From the NCBI RefSeq assembly GCF_009363655.1, contig NZ_CP045393.1, forward strand, positions 3,968,001 through 4,032,000: DNA of 64,000 bases, written 5' to 3'. Positions 24,731 to 33,780 of this stretch are shown piece after piece (the stretch's first letter is position 1; each line of letters opens with the position of its first letter). The notes under the pieces are model-generated. The model ran no database searches and had not been told where the DNA came from. It saw nothing but the letters and a program-made list of their open reading frames with translations. Position numbers and translations under genes: made by a program. The stretch comes from Roseovarius sp. THAF27. Lineage in GTDB: Bacteria > Pseudomonadota > Alphaproteobacteria > Rhodobacterales > Rhodobacteraceae.

Positions 24731-26598
24731 TGAACGATCTTCGGATAATGCCGCCGCGTGCGCCCCTGGAGATGCCTGAACAGGACCTTGACGCGATCTA
24801 TGCCGACCCCAAGGCGCCCCCCGCCCAGCCCGGGGAAAACGTTACGCTGTGGCGCTGCGTCGTCTTCATACCCGCGATTTTCGCGACAATCGGATTTATC
24901 TGGATCATGTGGGACTGGCTCGGAGATGCCGGTCTGACGCTGATCGAAGCGACGCTTCTGGGCCTCATGTCGTTCAATGTCTTCTGGCTTTGCCTGACGG
25001 TGACGACCGTGACGCTGGGCCTGGGGTCCCTGACCCAGGCGCTGAAGCGTCCGGGCCATCCCCGGCCGCTCAAGGTTGCGCTGTTGATGCCGATCTACAA
25101 CGAGGTGCCGTGGTACGTTCTGGGCAACGCGCGGTCCATGCTTGAAGAGTTGCGCGCGCGCGGCGGCCCGCACGACTTTGCCATGTTCATCCTCAGCGAC
25201 ACGCGCGACGACGCGATTGCCAAGGCGGAACAGGACAGTATCCGCGCGTTGCAGGCCACGCTGTCGCCGGGGCTGAAGATTTACTACCGGCGCAGGGCTG
25301 AAAACACTGATCGTAAGGTCGGCAACATCACGGACTGGGTGCAGAACTGGGGCGCGGACTGGCCCGCGATGCTGGTTCTCGACGCGGACAGCCTGATGTC
25401 CGGTCGCGCCATCGGTCGGCTGACCGACGCGTTGGCGCAAGATCCCGGCGCAGGATTGATCCAAAGCTGTCCGCAGCTTATCGGCGCCAACACCGTGTTT
25501 TCCCGGATGCAGCAATTCGCCAATGGCGTGTACGGAACCGCCCTCGCCGAAGGCCTGGCGCGCTGGACCGGGCAGGAAGGCAACTATTGGGGCCATAACG
25601 CGATCATTCGAACCGAGGCCTTTGCGGCCAGCGCGGGCCTGCCGCATCTGCGGTCCTTCACCGGGCGCGATCAACTGATCATGAGCCATGATTTCGTCGA
25701 GGCGGGCCTGTTGCGCCGCGCCGGCTGGGGCGTGCGGGTGCTGCCGCGCATCCGTGGTTCGTACGAGGAAACTCCTCCGACGCTGATCGACCATATCCAG
25801 CGCGACCGCCGCTGGTGCCAGGGCAACCTGCAACACTTGCGCCTCTTGTCCACGCGCGGGCTGCGCACCGCCTCGCGCTTTCACATGTTCCATGGCGCGA
25901 TGAGCTATCTCGCCTCGCCGATCTGGTTCGCTCTGTTGGTCATGTGGGCTTTGATGGGGCACGGCGGCGACAAGTCCGTGCTGACCTATTTCCGCCCCGA
26001 CAACCCGCTGATGCCGACCTGGCCCGAGATGACCGAGGCGCGGCACGTGCTGATCATCGCGCTGATGTACTCACTCCTGCTGGCGCCCAAGCTTTTGGGG
26101 ATTCTCGTGGTACCTTTGACCCGCTCGCGCTTCGCCGAGTATGGCGGCACCTGGCGCTTCGCCCTGTCGTTCCTCTCGGAACTGGCGCTTTCGGTGGCCT
26201 ATGCCCCGATCCTTATGGTGCAGCAGATGATCGCCGTGTTCCGTACCGTCTTCGGCCTGCAAAGCGGGTGGAGCCCACAGCAACGCGAAGGCGGTCGCTA
26301 TGGTCTTGGTACTCTGGTGATCTGCCATGCCCTGGAAACGGTCAGCGGTGTACTTCTGGTGGCGGGCATGGCGGCCGGTGTGGTGTCGCTCTGGCTGCTT
26401 CCGATCGCCGTCAGCCTCTTGCTTGCAGTGCCGCTTTCGGCGCTGAGTGGCGTGTCGCTGAAAGGTCTAGTGTCCAAGTGGATGGGCACAAAGGAACTGT
26501 GGCGCGAACCGCCGATCACGCAGGCAGCGCGGCACTACCGCGCGGAACTGAAACTGGCGCTGGAGGGCAAGGCATCGAGCCAACAGGCCGCGGAATAG
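24730..26598 (+). CDS. opgH: Glucans biosynthesis glucosyltransferase MdoH/OpgH
   Basis: Inner-membrane GT2 glucosyltransferase that makes the beta-1,2-linked backbone of periplasmic glucans from UDP-glucose. The 622 residues have N-terminal membrane helices and then the GT2 domain: LMPIYNEVPWYVLGNARSM, the DxD in MLVLDADSLMSG, and the acceptor/QxxRW motif in QRDRRWCQGNL. C-terminal helices follow. Compared with E. coli OpgH (about 850 residues) it has a shorter N-terminal cytoplasmic part. ATG overlaps the opgG TAA by one base (TAATG). Confidence 0.95.
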   Translation: MNDLRIMPPRAPLEMPEQDLDAIYADPKAPPAQPGENVTLWRCVVFIPAIFATIGFIWIMWDWLGDAGLTLIEATLLGLMSFNVFWLCLTVTTVTLGLGSLTQALKRPGHPRPLKVALLMPIYNEVPWYVLGNARSMLEELRARGGPHDFAMFILSDTRDDAIAKAEQDSIRALQATLSPGLKIYYRRRAENTDRKVGNITDWVQNWGADWPAMLVLDADSLMSGRAIGRLTDALAQDPGAGLIQSCPQLIGANTVFSRMQQFANGVYGTALAEGLARWTGQEGNYWGHNAIIRTEAFAASAGLPHLRSFTGRDQLIMSHDFVEAGLLRRAGWGVRVLPRIRGSYEETPPTLIDHIQRDRRWCQGNLQHLRLLSTRGLRTASRFHMFHGAMSYLASPIWFALLVMWALMGHGGDKSVLTYFRPDNPLMPTWPEMTEARHVLIIALMYSLLLAPKLLGILVVPLTRSRFAEYGGTWRFALSFLSELALSVAYAPILMVQQMIAVFRTVFGLQSGWSPQQREGGRYGLGTLVICHALETVSGVLLVAGMAAGVVSLWLLPIAVSLLLAVPLSALSGVSLKGLVSKWMGTKELWREPPITQAARHYRAELKLALEGKASSQQAAE

Positions 26599-26604
26599 CG
26601 CGGC

Positions 26605-27126
26605 TTACCCGTCGTAGCTCGTGACCGGAAGTCCGCTGGCAATCCAACCGGGCCCGGCGCGGGAGCCGAGCATACCTTCCGGCACGTTCACGATATTCGT
26701 GTAACCTGCATTCACCAGGGCGCGTGCCAACCTGGCGGACCGCACACCGCGTGCACAGATCAAGGCGATCGGCGCGTGTTTCCGCGCGCCCGTCAAACAG
26801 TCGAGAGCTGCAATAAAATCGCTGCGGCGCATGTCAATCGGGTGCGCGCCCTGCCCGACGCCGGTCTGACGCCATTCCTCGGGCGTGCGGATATCGACCA
26901 GAACGACATCTCCAACCTGCGCCGCTTCGAAGGCGTCTCGTACGAAAAGCTCCGACCCGTCGAAGCGCTGATGTGACGCAACGCGGTATCCCGCGCCGAC
27001 AGCGGCCGCCGTAATCAGGCCCGCGCCAATGACGGTCCGTCGCGACATGGTCCGCTTGGGCGTTCCGGGCATCATTTCATCCTCACTGATTGCATCCATA
27101 ATACGCCGCGTTCTGTCACCTGTCAT
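26605..27126 (-). CDS. Tat-exported rhodanese-like domain protein
   Basis: A rhodanese (sulfurtransferase-fold) protein of up to 173 residues. A twin-arginine motif (SRRTVIGAGLITAAAVGAGY) indicates export or membrane anchoring. The domain has VLVDIRTPEEWRQTGV and the active-site loop ICARGVRSARLARAL with its cysteine. The upstream portion before SRRTV is short and hydrophilic, and the true start may be any of the in-frame ATGs (27126, 27099, 27048). Convergent with opgH, only 6 bp apart. Role in periplasmic sulfur transfer is inferred from the fold. Confidence 0.82.
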   Translation of the reverse strand: MTGDRTRRIMDAISEDEMMPGTPKRTMSRRTVIGAGLITAAAVGAGYRVASHQRFDGSELFVRDAFEAAQVGDVVLVDIRTPEEWRQTGVGQGAHPIDMRRSDFIAALDCLTGARKHAPIALICARGVRSARLARALVNAGYTNIVNVPEGMLGSRAGPGWIASGLPVTSYDG

Positions 27127-27153
27127 GGGCGAGCCGGCTGGCGTGATGAGATG

Positions 27154-27918
27154 TTACAGCGCCTTGGTGCGTGCCAGCCAGCCAAGGGTCGCTTCCGTAT
27201 CACCCTCTGGCTTGTATTCCACGCCAAGCGGACGCTGCCAGCCCAGCGCATCTATCTCACGGAACAGCGCCGCGTAGTCGAGCGTGCCTTGGTCAGGCGG
27301 GCCGCGGTCGGGCACCGCCGCCACTTGGATGTGTCCGACATGCTCGAGCACGTCGTTCAACTGCATCAGAACATCCTGTCCGAGCCTGCCCACGTGGTAG
27401 CAATCGAACATCATCCGGAGGTTCGGCGCGTGCACATCCGCAATCACACGCCGCGCGTGGTCCGGCGATTGAAGAAAATAGCCCGGGGCGTCGAACGGGT
27501 TGATCGGCTCGATCAGGATCATTCGGTCGCGTGCCCGATCACATGCATATTCCAGGTTGTCACGAAACGTCTTTTCCGCCGCCCGACCCTCTGCTGTGCC
27601 CGCCATGACATGAACGGACTCGGCGCCTGCGATCTCGGCGTAGTCCAGGGCCGCGTCGATCGCGTCGCGCGCCTCGGCCTCGCGGCCGGGAATGGCGGTT
27701 AGACCGAAATCGCCCTTCTCGTGGTCGCCGCGCGTTGTATTCAGCCCCAGGAGCGGCAACCCAGTGGCATCCAGCGCAGCACGCAGGCTCTTGGGCGGCG
27801 TCTCATGGGGCCAATGGCACTCGACCGCGTCGAACCCGGCCTTCGCCGCGGCATGAACCGCTCGCGGCAGGTCCAGACCCGTCCACAGGAACCCCAGGTT
27901 GGCGGAAAAACGTGGCAT
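27154..27918 (-). CDS. hyi: Hydroxypyruvate isomerase family protein
   Basis: TIM-barrel isomerase that interconverts hydroxypyruvate and tartronate semialdehyde; a related OtnI acts on 2-oxo-tetronate. The 254 residues begin [37 protein letters not shown]. The catalytic glutamates are probably in ILIEPINP and in GVEYKPEG near the C terminus, with FDCYHVGR between. ATG at 27918 is chosen because the family starts there; a longer frame to 27981 lies in the divergent promoter region. No glyoxylate carboligase is adjacent. Confidence 0.88.
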   Translation of the reverse strand: MPRFSANLGFLWTGLDLPRAVHAAAKAGFDAVECHWPHETPPKSLRAALDATGLPLLGLNTTRGDHEKGDFGLTAIPGREAEARDAIDAALDYAEIAGAESVHVMAGTAEGRAAEKTFRDNLEYACDRARDRMILIEPINPFDAPGYFLQSPDHARRVIADVHAPNLRMMFDCYHVGRLGQDVLMQLNDVLEHVGHIQVAAVPDRGPPDQGTLDYAALFREIDALGWQRPLGVEYKPEGDTEATLGWLARTKAL

Positions 27919-28004
27919 CGAAGATGTCTCTATCGGCTGTTGCAGTCGAATGCGACCTGCTAGACCGCCAGTATAGATCACTCCTGCGCAGAAGGGAAAA
28001 CAGC

Positions 28005-29045
28005 ATGAAAGCCGTGATGTTCGAGGTCTTCGGGGCGCGACCGGAAATCGTCACGGTTTCGGACCCGGAACCCGACGCGAAAGGCGTGGTGATCGAGGTC
28101 GGCGCAACCGGCGTCTGCCGCAGCGATTGGCACGGCTGGATGGGCCATGATCCCGATATCGTCCTGCCGCATGTGCCCGGCCATGAACTTGCAGGGCGCG
28201 TCGCCGCCACCGGGCCTGACGTCACCCGCTGGAAGGTAGGAGACCGGGTGACTGTTCCCTTCGTCGGCGGTTGCGGCGCTTGCCCCGAATGCCATGCGGG
28301 CCACCAGCAGGTCTGCCACCAACAGTTCCAGCCGGGGTTCACCCATTGGGGCTCGTTCGCTCAGTACGTTGCCATTGCCCAGGCCGATCTGAACCTCGTC
28401 GCCCTGCCCGATACCCTGTCCTTCGAGACCGCGGCGAGCCTGGGATGCCGTTTCGCGACAGCCTTTCGCGCGGTCGTCGACCAAGGACGCACGCGTGCGG
28501 GCGAATGGGTTGCGGTGCATGGATGCGGCGGCGTCGGGCTGTCCGCATTGATGATCGCGCGCGCGATCGGCGCGCAAACCGTTGCCATCGACATTTCGGA
28601 CGAGAAACTGTCGCAGGCCAAGGCTTGCGGCGCGACCCACACCGTCAATGCCACCAAGGTTCAGGATGTGGTGAGCGCCGTCCGCGACATCAGCGGCGGC
28701 GGCGCGCATGTTTCGCTCGACGCGCTCGGCCATCCCACGACCTTCTTCAACTCCGTCATGAACCTGAGGAAGCGCGGACGGCACGTGCAGGTCGGGTTGC
28801 TTCTGGCGGATCAGGCCACGCCCGCCGCCCCCATGGCCCGGGTCATCGGCGACGAGCTGGAAATCCTGGGCAGTCACGGCATGCAGGCACACCGCTATGA
28901 CGCGATGCTGGCAATGATCCAATCGGGCGTCTTGAACCCTGAAAAACTGATCGGCGATCTCATCACGCTCGAAGCCTCCATCGATGCCCTCACGGAAATG
29001 GACAGCTTTGCCGGCGTCGGCGCCACGGTGATCACTGAATTCTGA
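28005..29045 (+). CDS. Zinc-dependent alcohol dehydrogenase family protein
   Basis: A 346-residue medium-chain dehydrogenase. The catalytic-zinc ligands are in [15 protein letters not shown] and VPGHELAG. The structural zinc loop has [17 protein letters not shown]. The NAD(P)-binding Rossmann segment is [26 protein letters not shown], whose final acidic residue favours NAD. The AAGGG ribosome-binding site lies before the ATG. It is divergent from the hyi gene with an 86-bp gap and lies upstream of the TRAP genes. The substrate is unknown. Confidence 0.93.
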   Translation: MKAVMFEVFGARPEIVTVSDPEPDAKGVVIEVGATGVCRSDWHGWMGHDPDIVLPHVPGHELAGRVAATGPDVTRWKVGDRVTVPFVGGCGACPECHAGHQQVCHQQFQPGFTHWGSFAQYVAIAQADLNLVALPDTLSFETAASLGCRFATAFRAVVDQGRTRAGEWVAVHGCGGVGLSALMIARAIGAQTVAIDISDEKLSQAKACGATHTVNATKVQDVVSAVRDISGGGAHVSLDALGHPTTFFNSVMNLRKRGRHVQVGLLLADQATPAAPMARVIGDELEILGSHGMQAHRYDAMLAMIQSGVLNPEKLIGDLITLEASIDALTEMDSFAGVGATVITEF

Positions 29046-29178
29046 TCTCTGCCCGCCGCGGCCGGCGCTCCCCGACAGGCGCGACTCCCCAGGTGACAAC
29101 CTGTGCGCCTTGCTGGCCAAAGCCATTGCGGCGCAAGGCCAATAAGATTTTTGAAGTGAAAACATGATCTTATATAAC

Positions 29179-29206
29179 TTGACGCGATTGCTTGCACTTC
29201 TATGTG
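29179..29206 (+). promoter_or_regulatory. Putative promoter of the TRAP transporter operon
   Basis: TTGACG (29179-29184), a 16-bp spacer and TATGTG (29201-29206) lie about 85 bases before the dctQ start, in a locally AT-rich stretch. A small inverted repeat (CAGGT gaca ACCTG, 29090-29103) lies further upstream and could be an operator. Confidence 0.45.
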
Positions 29207-29291
29207 GTTTATCCGATGGTCTGACCCGACACGGGGATCATGGTTTCCAGGCACCATGACATTCGCGGATCACTCGGGAGGAGGCAATTCT

Positions 29292-29789
29292 GTGTTCTTG
29301 GTGCGTGCCATTGATAGCTTGAATGAAATCGTCGGGAGGATCGTTTCGGTTCTGGCCATCGTCTTCGCCGCAATCATCATCTACGACGTGGTTTTGCGCT
29401 ACGTGTTCAGCGAACCGACCCGCTGGGCCTTCGATGTCTCGAAACAGTTGTTCGGCTTCTACTTCGTTCTGCTTGGGGGCTACGCCTTGCGGCACAACGC
29501 GCATGTCCGGGTCGATATCCTGACGGAACGGTTTGGCCACGGTGCGCAACGCATCATCAGCCTTGTGGGCTACGTTGTCTTTTTCTTCCCGTTCGCCTGG
29601 GTCTTTCTGACCCGCTCGTGGGAGTTTGCGATGCGCTCTTTCGCGCAGGGCGAAGTTACATATGGCGCCATCCAGATGCCGGTTTATCCGCTGAAGCTGG
29701 CGATGTGCGCAGCGGCAGGCCTCTTGTTGCTGCAGGGCATCTCAGAAGTCCTCAAGATCACGTTCGACCGGCAGGAGGGCAATCAATGA
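29292..29789 (+). CDS. dctQ: TRAP transporter small permease (DctQ-like)
   Basis: Small membrane subunit of a tripartite ATP-independent periplasmic transporter; 165 residues, four membrane segments. FSEPTRWAFDVSKQLFGFYFVLLGGYALRHNAHVRVDIL is the DctQ signature region. The GTG at 29292 is chosen because GGGAGGAGG lies seven bases before it. Longer upstream frames (from 29202) are not membrane-like. The stop overlaps the dctM start (ATGA). Confidence 0.9.
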   Translation: MFLVRAIDSLNEIVGRIVSVLAIVFAAIIIYDVVLRYVFSEPTRWAFDVSKQLFGFYFVLLGGYALRHNAHVRVDILTERFGHGAQRIISLVGYVVFFFPFAWVFLTRSWEFAMRSFAQGEVTYGAIQMPVYPLKLAMCAAAGLLLLQGISEVLKITFDRQEGNQ

Positions 29790-31111
29790 ATCCCGAGTAC
29801 ATCGCGGTATTGATGTTCGGCCTCCTGCTGGCGGGCCTGTTCCTTGGTCATCCTCTGGCTTTCGTACTGGGCGGGACGGCCGTGCTGACTGCGATCATAG
29901 CCGGCAAGCCCATGGTTCTGGGCATCGTCATCAACCGCATTTTCGGTGATGTCCTGGACAACTACACGCTTATCGCCATTCCGCTGTTCGTCCTGATGGC
30001 TCGGTTTCTTTCGGATTCCGGCGTGACGGACCGAATGTTCGAAACCCTGCGCCTGCTGCTCAGCCAGGTCCGGGGCGGGCTTGCCTTGGCGGTCGTTTTC
30101 ATCTCGATTCTTCTGGCCGCCACGACGGGCATCATCGGGGCCTCGATCACGGTGATGGGCGTCATGGCCCTGCGTCCGATGCTTCAATACGGCTATGCGC
30201 CTTCGCTGACAGCCGGGGTTATTGCCGCCTCGGGCTGTCTCGGCATCCTCATTCCGCCGTCTATCATGCTCATCCTCATGGCCAGCTATTCGCCCCTTTC
30301 CGTTGGCGAGCTGTTCGCAGGCTCCATGGTTCCCGGGGTCCTTCTCGGGCTGAGCTATGCGGTCTACGTCTATATCATTTCCGTCCTACGACCGGATCTC
30401 GCCCCGGCGGTAGAGCCCGACGAGAAGGTCGAGCGCTCGACCCTTCTGCGGATGCTGCTGGTCGAGGCGCTGCCGCCTCTGGTCCTGATCTTCGGCATCC
30501 TCGGCTCGCTTCTGGCGGGGATCGCCACGGCGACCGAGGCGTCGGCAATCGGTGCCGCCCTGGCCCTTCTCATCGTGATCGCGCGGGGCCGGTTCCAGCT
30601 TGGCAGCTTCTACGGCGCGATGCTTGAAACCGGGCGTACCTCTGCAATGATCCTGTTCATCGTGGTCGGGGCGACGGCGTTCACCGGCGTCTTCAACATC
30701 ACCGGCGGCTTGCGCGCGACGCAGGAGATCATTCGCACCCTCGACATGGAACCCTGGATGCTGATCACCATGATGATGGTGATCGTGTTCATCCTTGGCG
30801 CATTCCTCGACTGGACCGGGATCGTGCTTCTGTCCTTTCCGATCTTTCTGCCGATCATCCAGGAAATGCCCGATGTGAACCTGCTTTGGTTCGTCGTCCT
30901 GATGGCGGTCGTTCTGCAGACCTCGTTCCTGACCCCGCCATTCGGATATGCGCTGTTCTACCTCAGGGCCATTGCGCCACCGGAGCTTCGCACCGGCTCG
31001 ATCATCAGCGGCGTCTTGCCGTTCATCGCCCTGATCGTCGTGATGTGCTTGCTGGTGGCCGTGTTCCCGGCACTGGTCACGTGGCTGCCCGACGTCATTT
31101 ACACTCAGTAA
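29786..31111 (+). CDS. dctM: TRAP transporter large permease (DctM-like)
   Basis: The 441-residue, 11-12-helix permease that carries substrate with sodium. Typical DctM features are LFLGHPLAFVLGG, TLIAIPLFVLMARFL, TTGIIGASITVMGVMALRPML, ASGCLGILIPPSIMLI and QTSFLTPPFGYALFYLR. The ATG at 29786 overlaps the dctQ stop by four bases. Followed at 27 bp by the binding-protein gene, so the operon order is Q-M-P rather than the common P-Q-M. Confidence 0.95.
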   Translation: MNPEYIAVLMFGLLLAGLFLGHPLAFVLGGTAVLTAIIAGKPMVLGIVINRIFGDVLDNYTLIAIPLFVLMARFLSDSGVTDRMFETLRLLLSQVRGGLALAVVFISILLAATTGIIGASITVMGVMALRPMLQYGYAPSLTAGVIAASGCLGILIPPSIMLILMASYSPLSVGELFAGSMVPGVLLGLSYAVYVYIISVLRPDLAPAVEPDEKVERSTLLRMLLVEALPPLVLIFGILGSLLAGIATATEASAIGAALALLIVIARGRFQLGSFYGAMLETGRTSAMILFIVVGATAFTGVFNITGGLRATQEIIRTLDMEPWMLITMMMVIVFILGAFLDWTGIVLLSFPIFLPIIQEMPDVNLLWFVVLMAVVLQTSFLTPPFGYALFYLRAIAPPELRTGSIISGVLPFIALIVVMCLLVAVFPALVTWLPDVIYTQ

Positions 31112-31137
31112 ACCAAACCATGGAAAAGGGAGATACC

Positions 31138-32223
31138 ATGACTACCAAGGCATTCGCACTTGCGGCCGCAGTCGCGACGGCGCTGGCCGGACAGGCCACG
31201 GCGCAGGAAAACTGGACGATGACCACCACCTGGCCGTCCTCCCTGGAACTGATAGAGACCGACAAGCATTTTGTCGATCTCGCCAACAAGCTGACCCAAG
31301 GGGAACTGACGATCGAGTTCTTCGACGGCGGCGCGCTTGTGCCGTCGGGCGAGGTGTTCGGCGCGGTGGAATCGGGAACGATTCAGGCCGGCGCCGACTG
31401 GCCGGGCTACTGGGCGGGCCGCGATGCGGCATTCTCTCCGCTGGCCACCACGCCCAGCCTGTTCAACGCGGTGGACTACGTGAACTGGATCCAGCAATGG
31501 GGTGGCGCCGAGCTCTATAACGAGATCTACGGCCAGTTTAACATGGTCTACCTGCCCTACGGCGTGACCAACAACGAATCCGGCTTCCGTACCAACGAGC
31601 CGATCGTCACGCTGGAAGACCTGCAAGGCAAGCGTCTGCGGCTTTCCGGCCTCGAGCAGGGCAAACTGCTGGAGCGTCTGGGCGGCAACCAGGTTTCGAT
31701 GGCCGGTGGCGAAATCTACCAGTCGCTCGAGCGCGGCGTGATCGACGGTGCTGAATTCTCGACACCCAACGTCGATTGGTCCGGCGGCTTTCAACAGGTG
31801 ACCCAGTACTGGGCGACGCCCGGTTGGCACCAGTCTGCCTCGGTCTTCGGCGTGATGATCAACAAGTCGGCCTGGGACGCGCTTAGCCCCGAGACCCAGG
31901 AGAAACTGCAGATCGCGGCGGACGCCACCCTGCTGTGGTCGCTGGCCTTCACCGAAAAGCGCGCAACCGAAGCCTATGCCAAATTCGACGACGCGGTTGA
32001 GATCAACCGCTACGACGACGCGACCCTGGAGAAAGTCCAGGAGATGGCCAACGAGGTCATCGTCGAAACCGCGTGCGAGAACCCGAACTCGGCCAAGGTC
32101 TATCTCAGCATGGTCCAGTACCTGGAGGACTACGCCCAGTGGCGCGATGCCTCCGCGCCGTTCAACCTCGGGCGCACACCCAACGGTCCGGACGTGGCTG
32201 CACTGCAAGACTGCGCAGGCTGA
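31138..32223 (+). CDS. dctP: TRAP transporter substrate-binding protein (DctP-like)
   Basis: A 361-residue periplasmic binding protein with a Sec signal peptide (KAFALAAAVATALAGQATA, cleaved after ATA|QENW). The mature part has the TRAP-binding-protein blocks TTTWPSSLELIETDKHFVDLANKLTQGELTIEFFDGGALVPSGEVFGAVESG, and GLEQGKLLERLGGNQVSMAGGEIYQSLERGVIDGAEF with the substrate-carboxylate arginine region upstream. The AAGGGAG site decides the ATG at 31138 over an in-frame ATG at 31120. Substrate unknown; the neighbouring dehydrogenase and isomerase suggest an oxidised small acid. Confidence 0.93.
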   Translation: MTTKAFALAAAVATALAGQATAQENWTMTTTWPSSLELIETDKHFVDLANKLTQGELTIEFFDGGALVPSGEVFGAVESGTIQAGADWPGYWAGRDAAFSPLATTPSLFNAVDYVNWIQQWGGAELYNEIYGQFNMVYLPYGVTNNESGFRTNEPIVTLEDLQGKRLRLSGLEQGKLLERLGGNQVSMAGGEIYQSLERGVIDGAEFSTPNVDWSGGFQQVTQYWATPGWHQSASVFGVMINKSAWDALSPETQEKLQIAADATLLWSLAFTEKRATEAYAKFDDAVEINRYDDATLEKVQEMANEVIVETACENPNSAKVYLSMVQYLEDYAQWRDASAPFNLGRTPNGPDVAALQDCAG

Positions 32224-32243
32224 CCGCCTGAACCAGACTGAAC

Positions 32244-32271
32244 GGAATGCCCGCTGCCCGGCGGGCATTCC
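32244..32271 (+). terminator. Perfect 11-bp hairpin after dctP
   Basis: GGAATGCCCGC and GCGGGCATTCC pair perfectly around a 6-base loop, 20 bases after the dctP stop. There is no T-run, so it may protect the mRNA 3' end or act with Rho. Confidence 0.6.
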
Positions 32272-32390
32272 CAGCGCTGCGAAGCGAGAGGTCGCGCCCG
32301 GCCTGGGTCACTGGTCGCACAAAGGCCTCAACACCGTGCCGAAATCAGCCATCTGTCTAACGTCAGCCCCCACCGGACAGATTTAGGGGT

Positions 32391-32615
32391 TTGAGCAACG
32401 GAGGATTTCTGGTTAATCGAAGCCATTATGGCGCGAAGAGGAACAGGAAATCCGGAACATCGAAAGACGCCGCTGACAGGCTGGTCAGGGGCATCAAACG
32501 AAAGACCCGCAAGCAGTACTCGGCCGACGAGAAGATCAGGATCGTCTTGGCCGGTCTTCGGGGCGAAGATAGCATCGCCGTGCTTTGCCGCCGTGAGGGC
32601 ATTGCCGAGAGTGTC
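32391..32615 (+). pseudogene. Truncated IS3-type transposase OrfA fragment
   Basis: The frame reads KRKTRKQYSADEKIRIVLAGLRGEDSIAVLCRREGIAES, the helix-turn-helix N-terminal part of an IS3-family OrfA, and then breaks off at 32615. The next bases (TGTCCGTCGTCAG) look like the end of another element inserted here. The start is not certain; the recognisable part begins near 32496. Non-functional. Confidence 0.65.
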
Positions 32616-32687
32616 CGTCGTCAGGCTTTTTCGGGCTTCGCGGGCCGTTTTTTAACGGAGGCTCTGGTTCGGTTGCTGTTTGAGTTT

Positions 32688-33545
32688 ATGCAGCTGCGGC
32701 TTGGTGCTACAACCGTCGTTGTCGGATTGTCTGCTTCTTGATCTCCTCTCTCATCTTCAGGATCTTCGCGCCGCGACTGTGGTAGACGTCGGCTGGGGTC
32801 AGGTTTGCCAGGCTCTCATGATAGCGGAGGTTGTTGTCGTGGTCGACGAAGGCGCCAATCTGGCGTTCCAGGTCGCCGGGTAGGACGTAGTTTTCCAGCA
32901 GAACCCGGTTCTTCATGGTCTGGTGCCAGCGCTTGATCTTGCCCTGCGTTTGGGGATGTTACGGGGCACCACGGACGTGATCCATGCCTTTCCCGTCGAG
33001 GTACTCTGCCAGCTCGGCCGCTACACAGGATGCGCCGTTATCGCTGAGCAGCCTCGGCTTGTACATCACGATCGCGTGGCTGCAACCCGAAGCGTCCAGC
33101 GCCAGTTACAGCGTGTCGGTCACGTCACCGGCCTTCATCGTCTTGCAGAGCTTCCAGGCGATGATGTAGCGGCTGTAGTCGTCGAGGATCGTACTGAGGT
33201 AAAACTAGCCCCAGCCGATCACCTTAAGATAGGTGAAGTCGGTCTGCCACATCTCGTTCGACCGGCTGGTCTTGTCGCGGAACTCATCCATTGCCCGGCA
33301 GGCAATTGCAAAGCAATCTGCCGAGAGGGGGCAGCCCGGATCACCACGTGAGCCGGGGCGGTGATCAGTTCCTCGGGGCCGAGGATGCGGTACACGGAAG
33401 ATTCCGAGATGAAGCAGCGCTTCTCATCGGTGTATTTGACCGCCAGTTTCCAGGGCGTCAGGTCTTCGTACTCCAGCGCAAAACCGACGACATCCTCGCG
33501 CACCTTGTCCGGGATGCGGTTCCAGACCGACCGCGCTGCGTGAGT
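32688..33545 (-). pseudogene. Broken IS3-type transposase with stops and a 41-bp insertion
   Basis: Reading leftwards, translated pieces include VWNRIPDKVREDVVGFALEYEDL, SSVYRILGPEELITAPAHVVIRAA, then (after a frameshift) DEFRDKTSRSNEMWQTDFTYL, YLSTILDDYSRYIIAWKLCKTM, KPRLLSDNGASC, HPQTQGKIKRWHQTMKNRVLLENYVLPGDLERQI and RYHESLANLTPADVYHSRGA. At least four in-frame stops interrupt it (TAG in place of a Trp codon, TAA where Glu is expected, TAA before HPQTQG, TAG near the C terminus). The frame is also shifted by a 41-bp insertion at 33289-33329. The N terminus is missing. Clearly non-functional. Confidence 0.8.
33289..33329. repeat. 41-bp palindromic insertion inside the IS transposase remnant
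   Basis: The transposase frame is uninterrupted if these 41 bases are removed. The insert contains nested inverted repeats: CGGCAG (33296-33301) with CTGCCG (33318-33323), and inside them ATTGC with GCAAT around AAA. It has the size and shape of a tiny transposable or REP-like element. The pre-insertion sequence is inferred from the family consensus. Confidence 0.45.
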
Positions 33546-33715
33546 CAACAAACACCCTTGCTGACCGAATATTTTCCGAGTAAAACAGTCAGAAATTCAT
33601 GGTGCGCTATGACCTTAGCATTCAGCATCCCAAAAGATAATTGGCGTTTCACTAACGACTTCTCTTACAATCCTTGTAGGGAAATTTTCTTTGGTGGATA
33701 CGATATAGTTTACAC
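33546..33715. other. AT-rich stretch between two IS remnants, no recognisable gene
   Basis: About 170 bases, clearly richer in A and T than the surroundings. An open frame from 33611 (MTLAFSIPKDNWRF...) runs into the next IS end and may be the start of an interrupted foreign gene. I do not recognise it. Confidence 0.3.
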
Positions 33716-33780
33716 TGACCTGCTCCCCTGAAATGTCCTCGATTTAAGGTTAGCCTGTTTTCCAACGAAGGAGACAGATG

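Larger units (their letters stand above)
32617..33545 (-). mobile_element. Degenerate insertion sequence (IS3-type, OrfB remnant), inserted in the OrfA fragment
   Basis: The right end is probably TGTCCGTCGTCAG at 32617, directly abutting the interrupted OrfA fragment. The minus strand carries most of a single-ORF IS3-type transposase (see the pseudogene entry). The left end at about 33545 is cut off: the transposase N terminus before VWNRIPDKVRED is missing. Confidence 0.6.

Noticed and set aside
32224..32390. Search for the second attachment site (copy of the tRNA-Pro 3' end) near the far end of the mobile region
   Set aside because: No match to the tRNA 3' sequence was found by eye between 32224 and 36950; the far end may be deleted.
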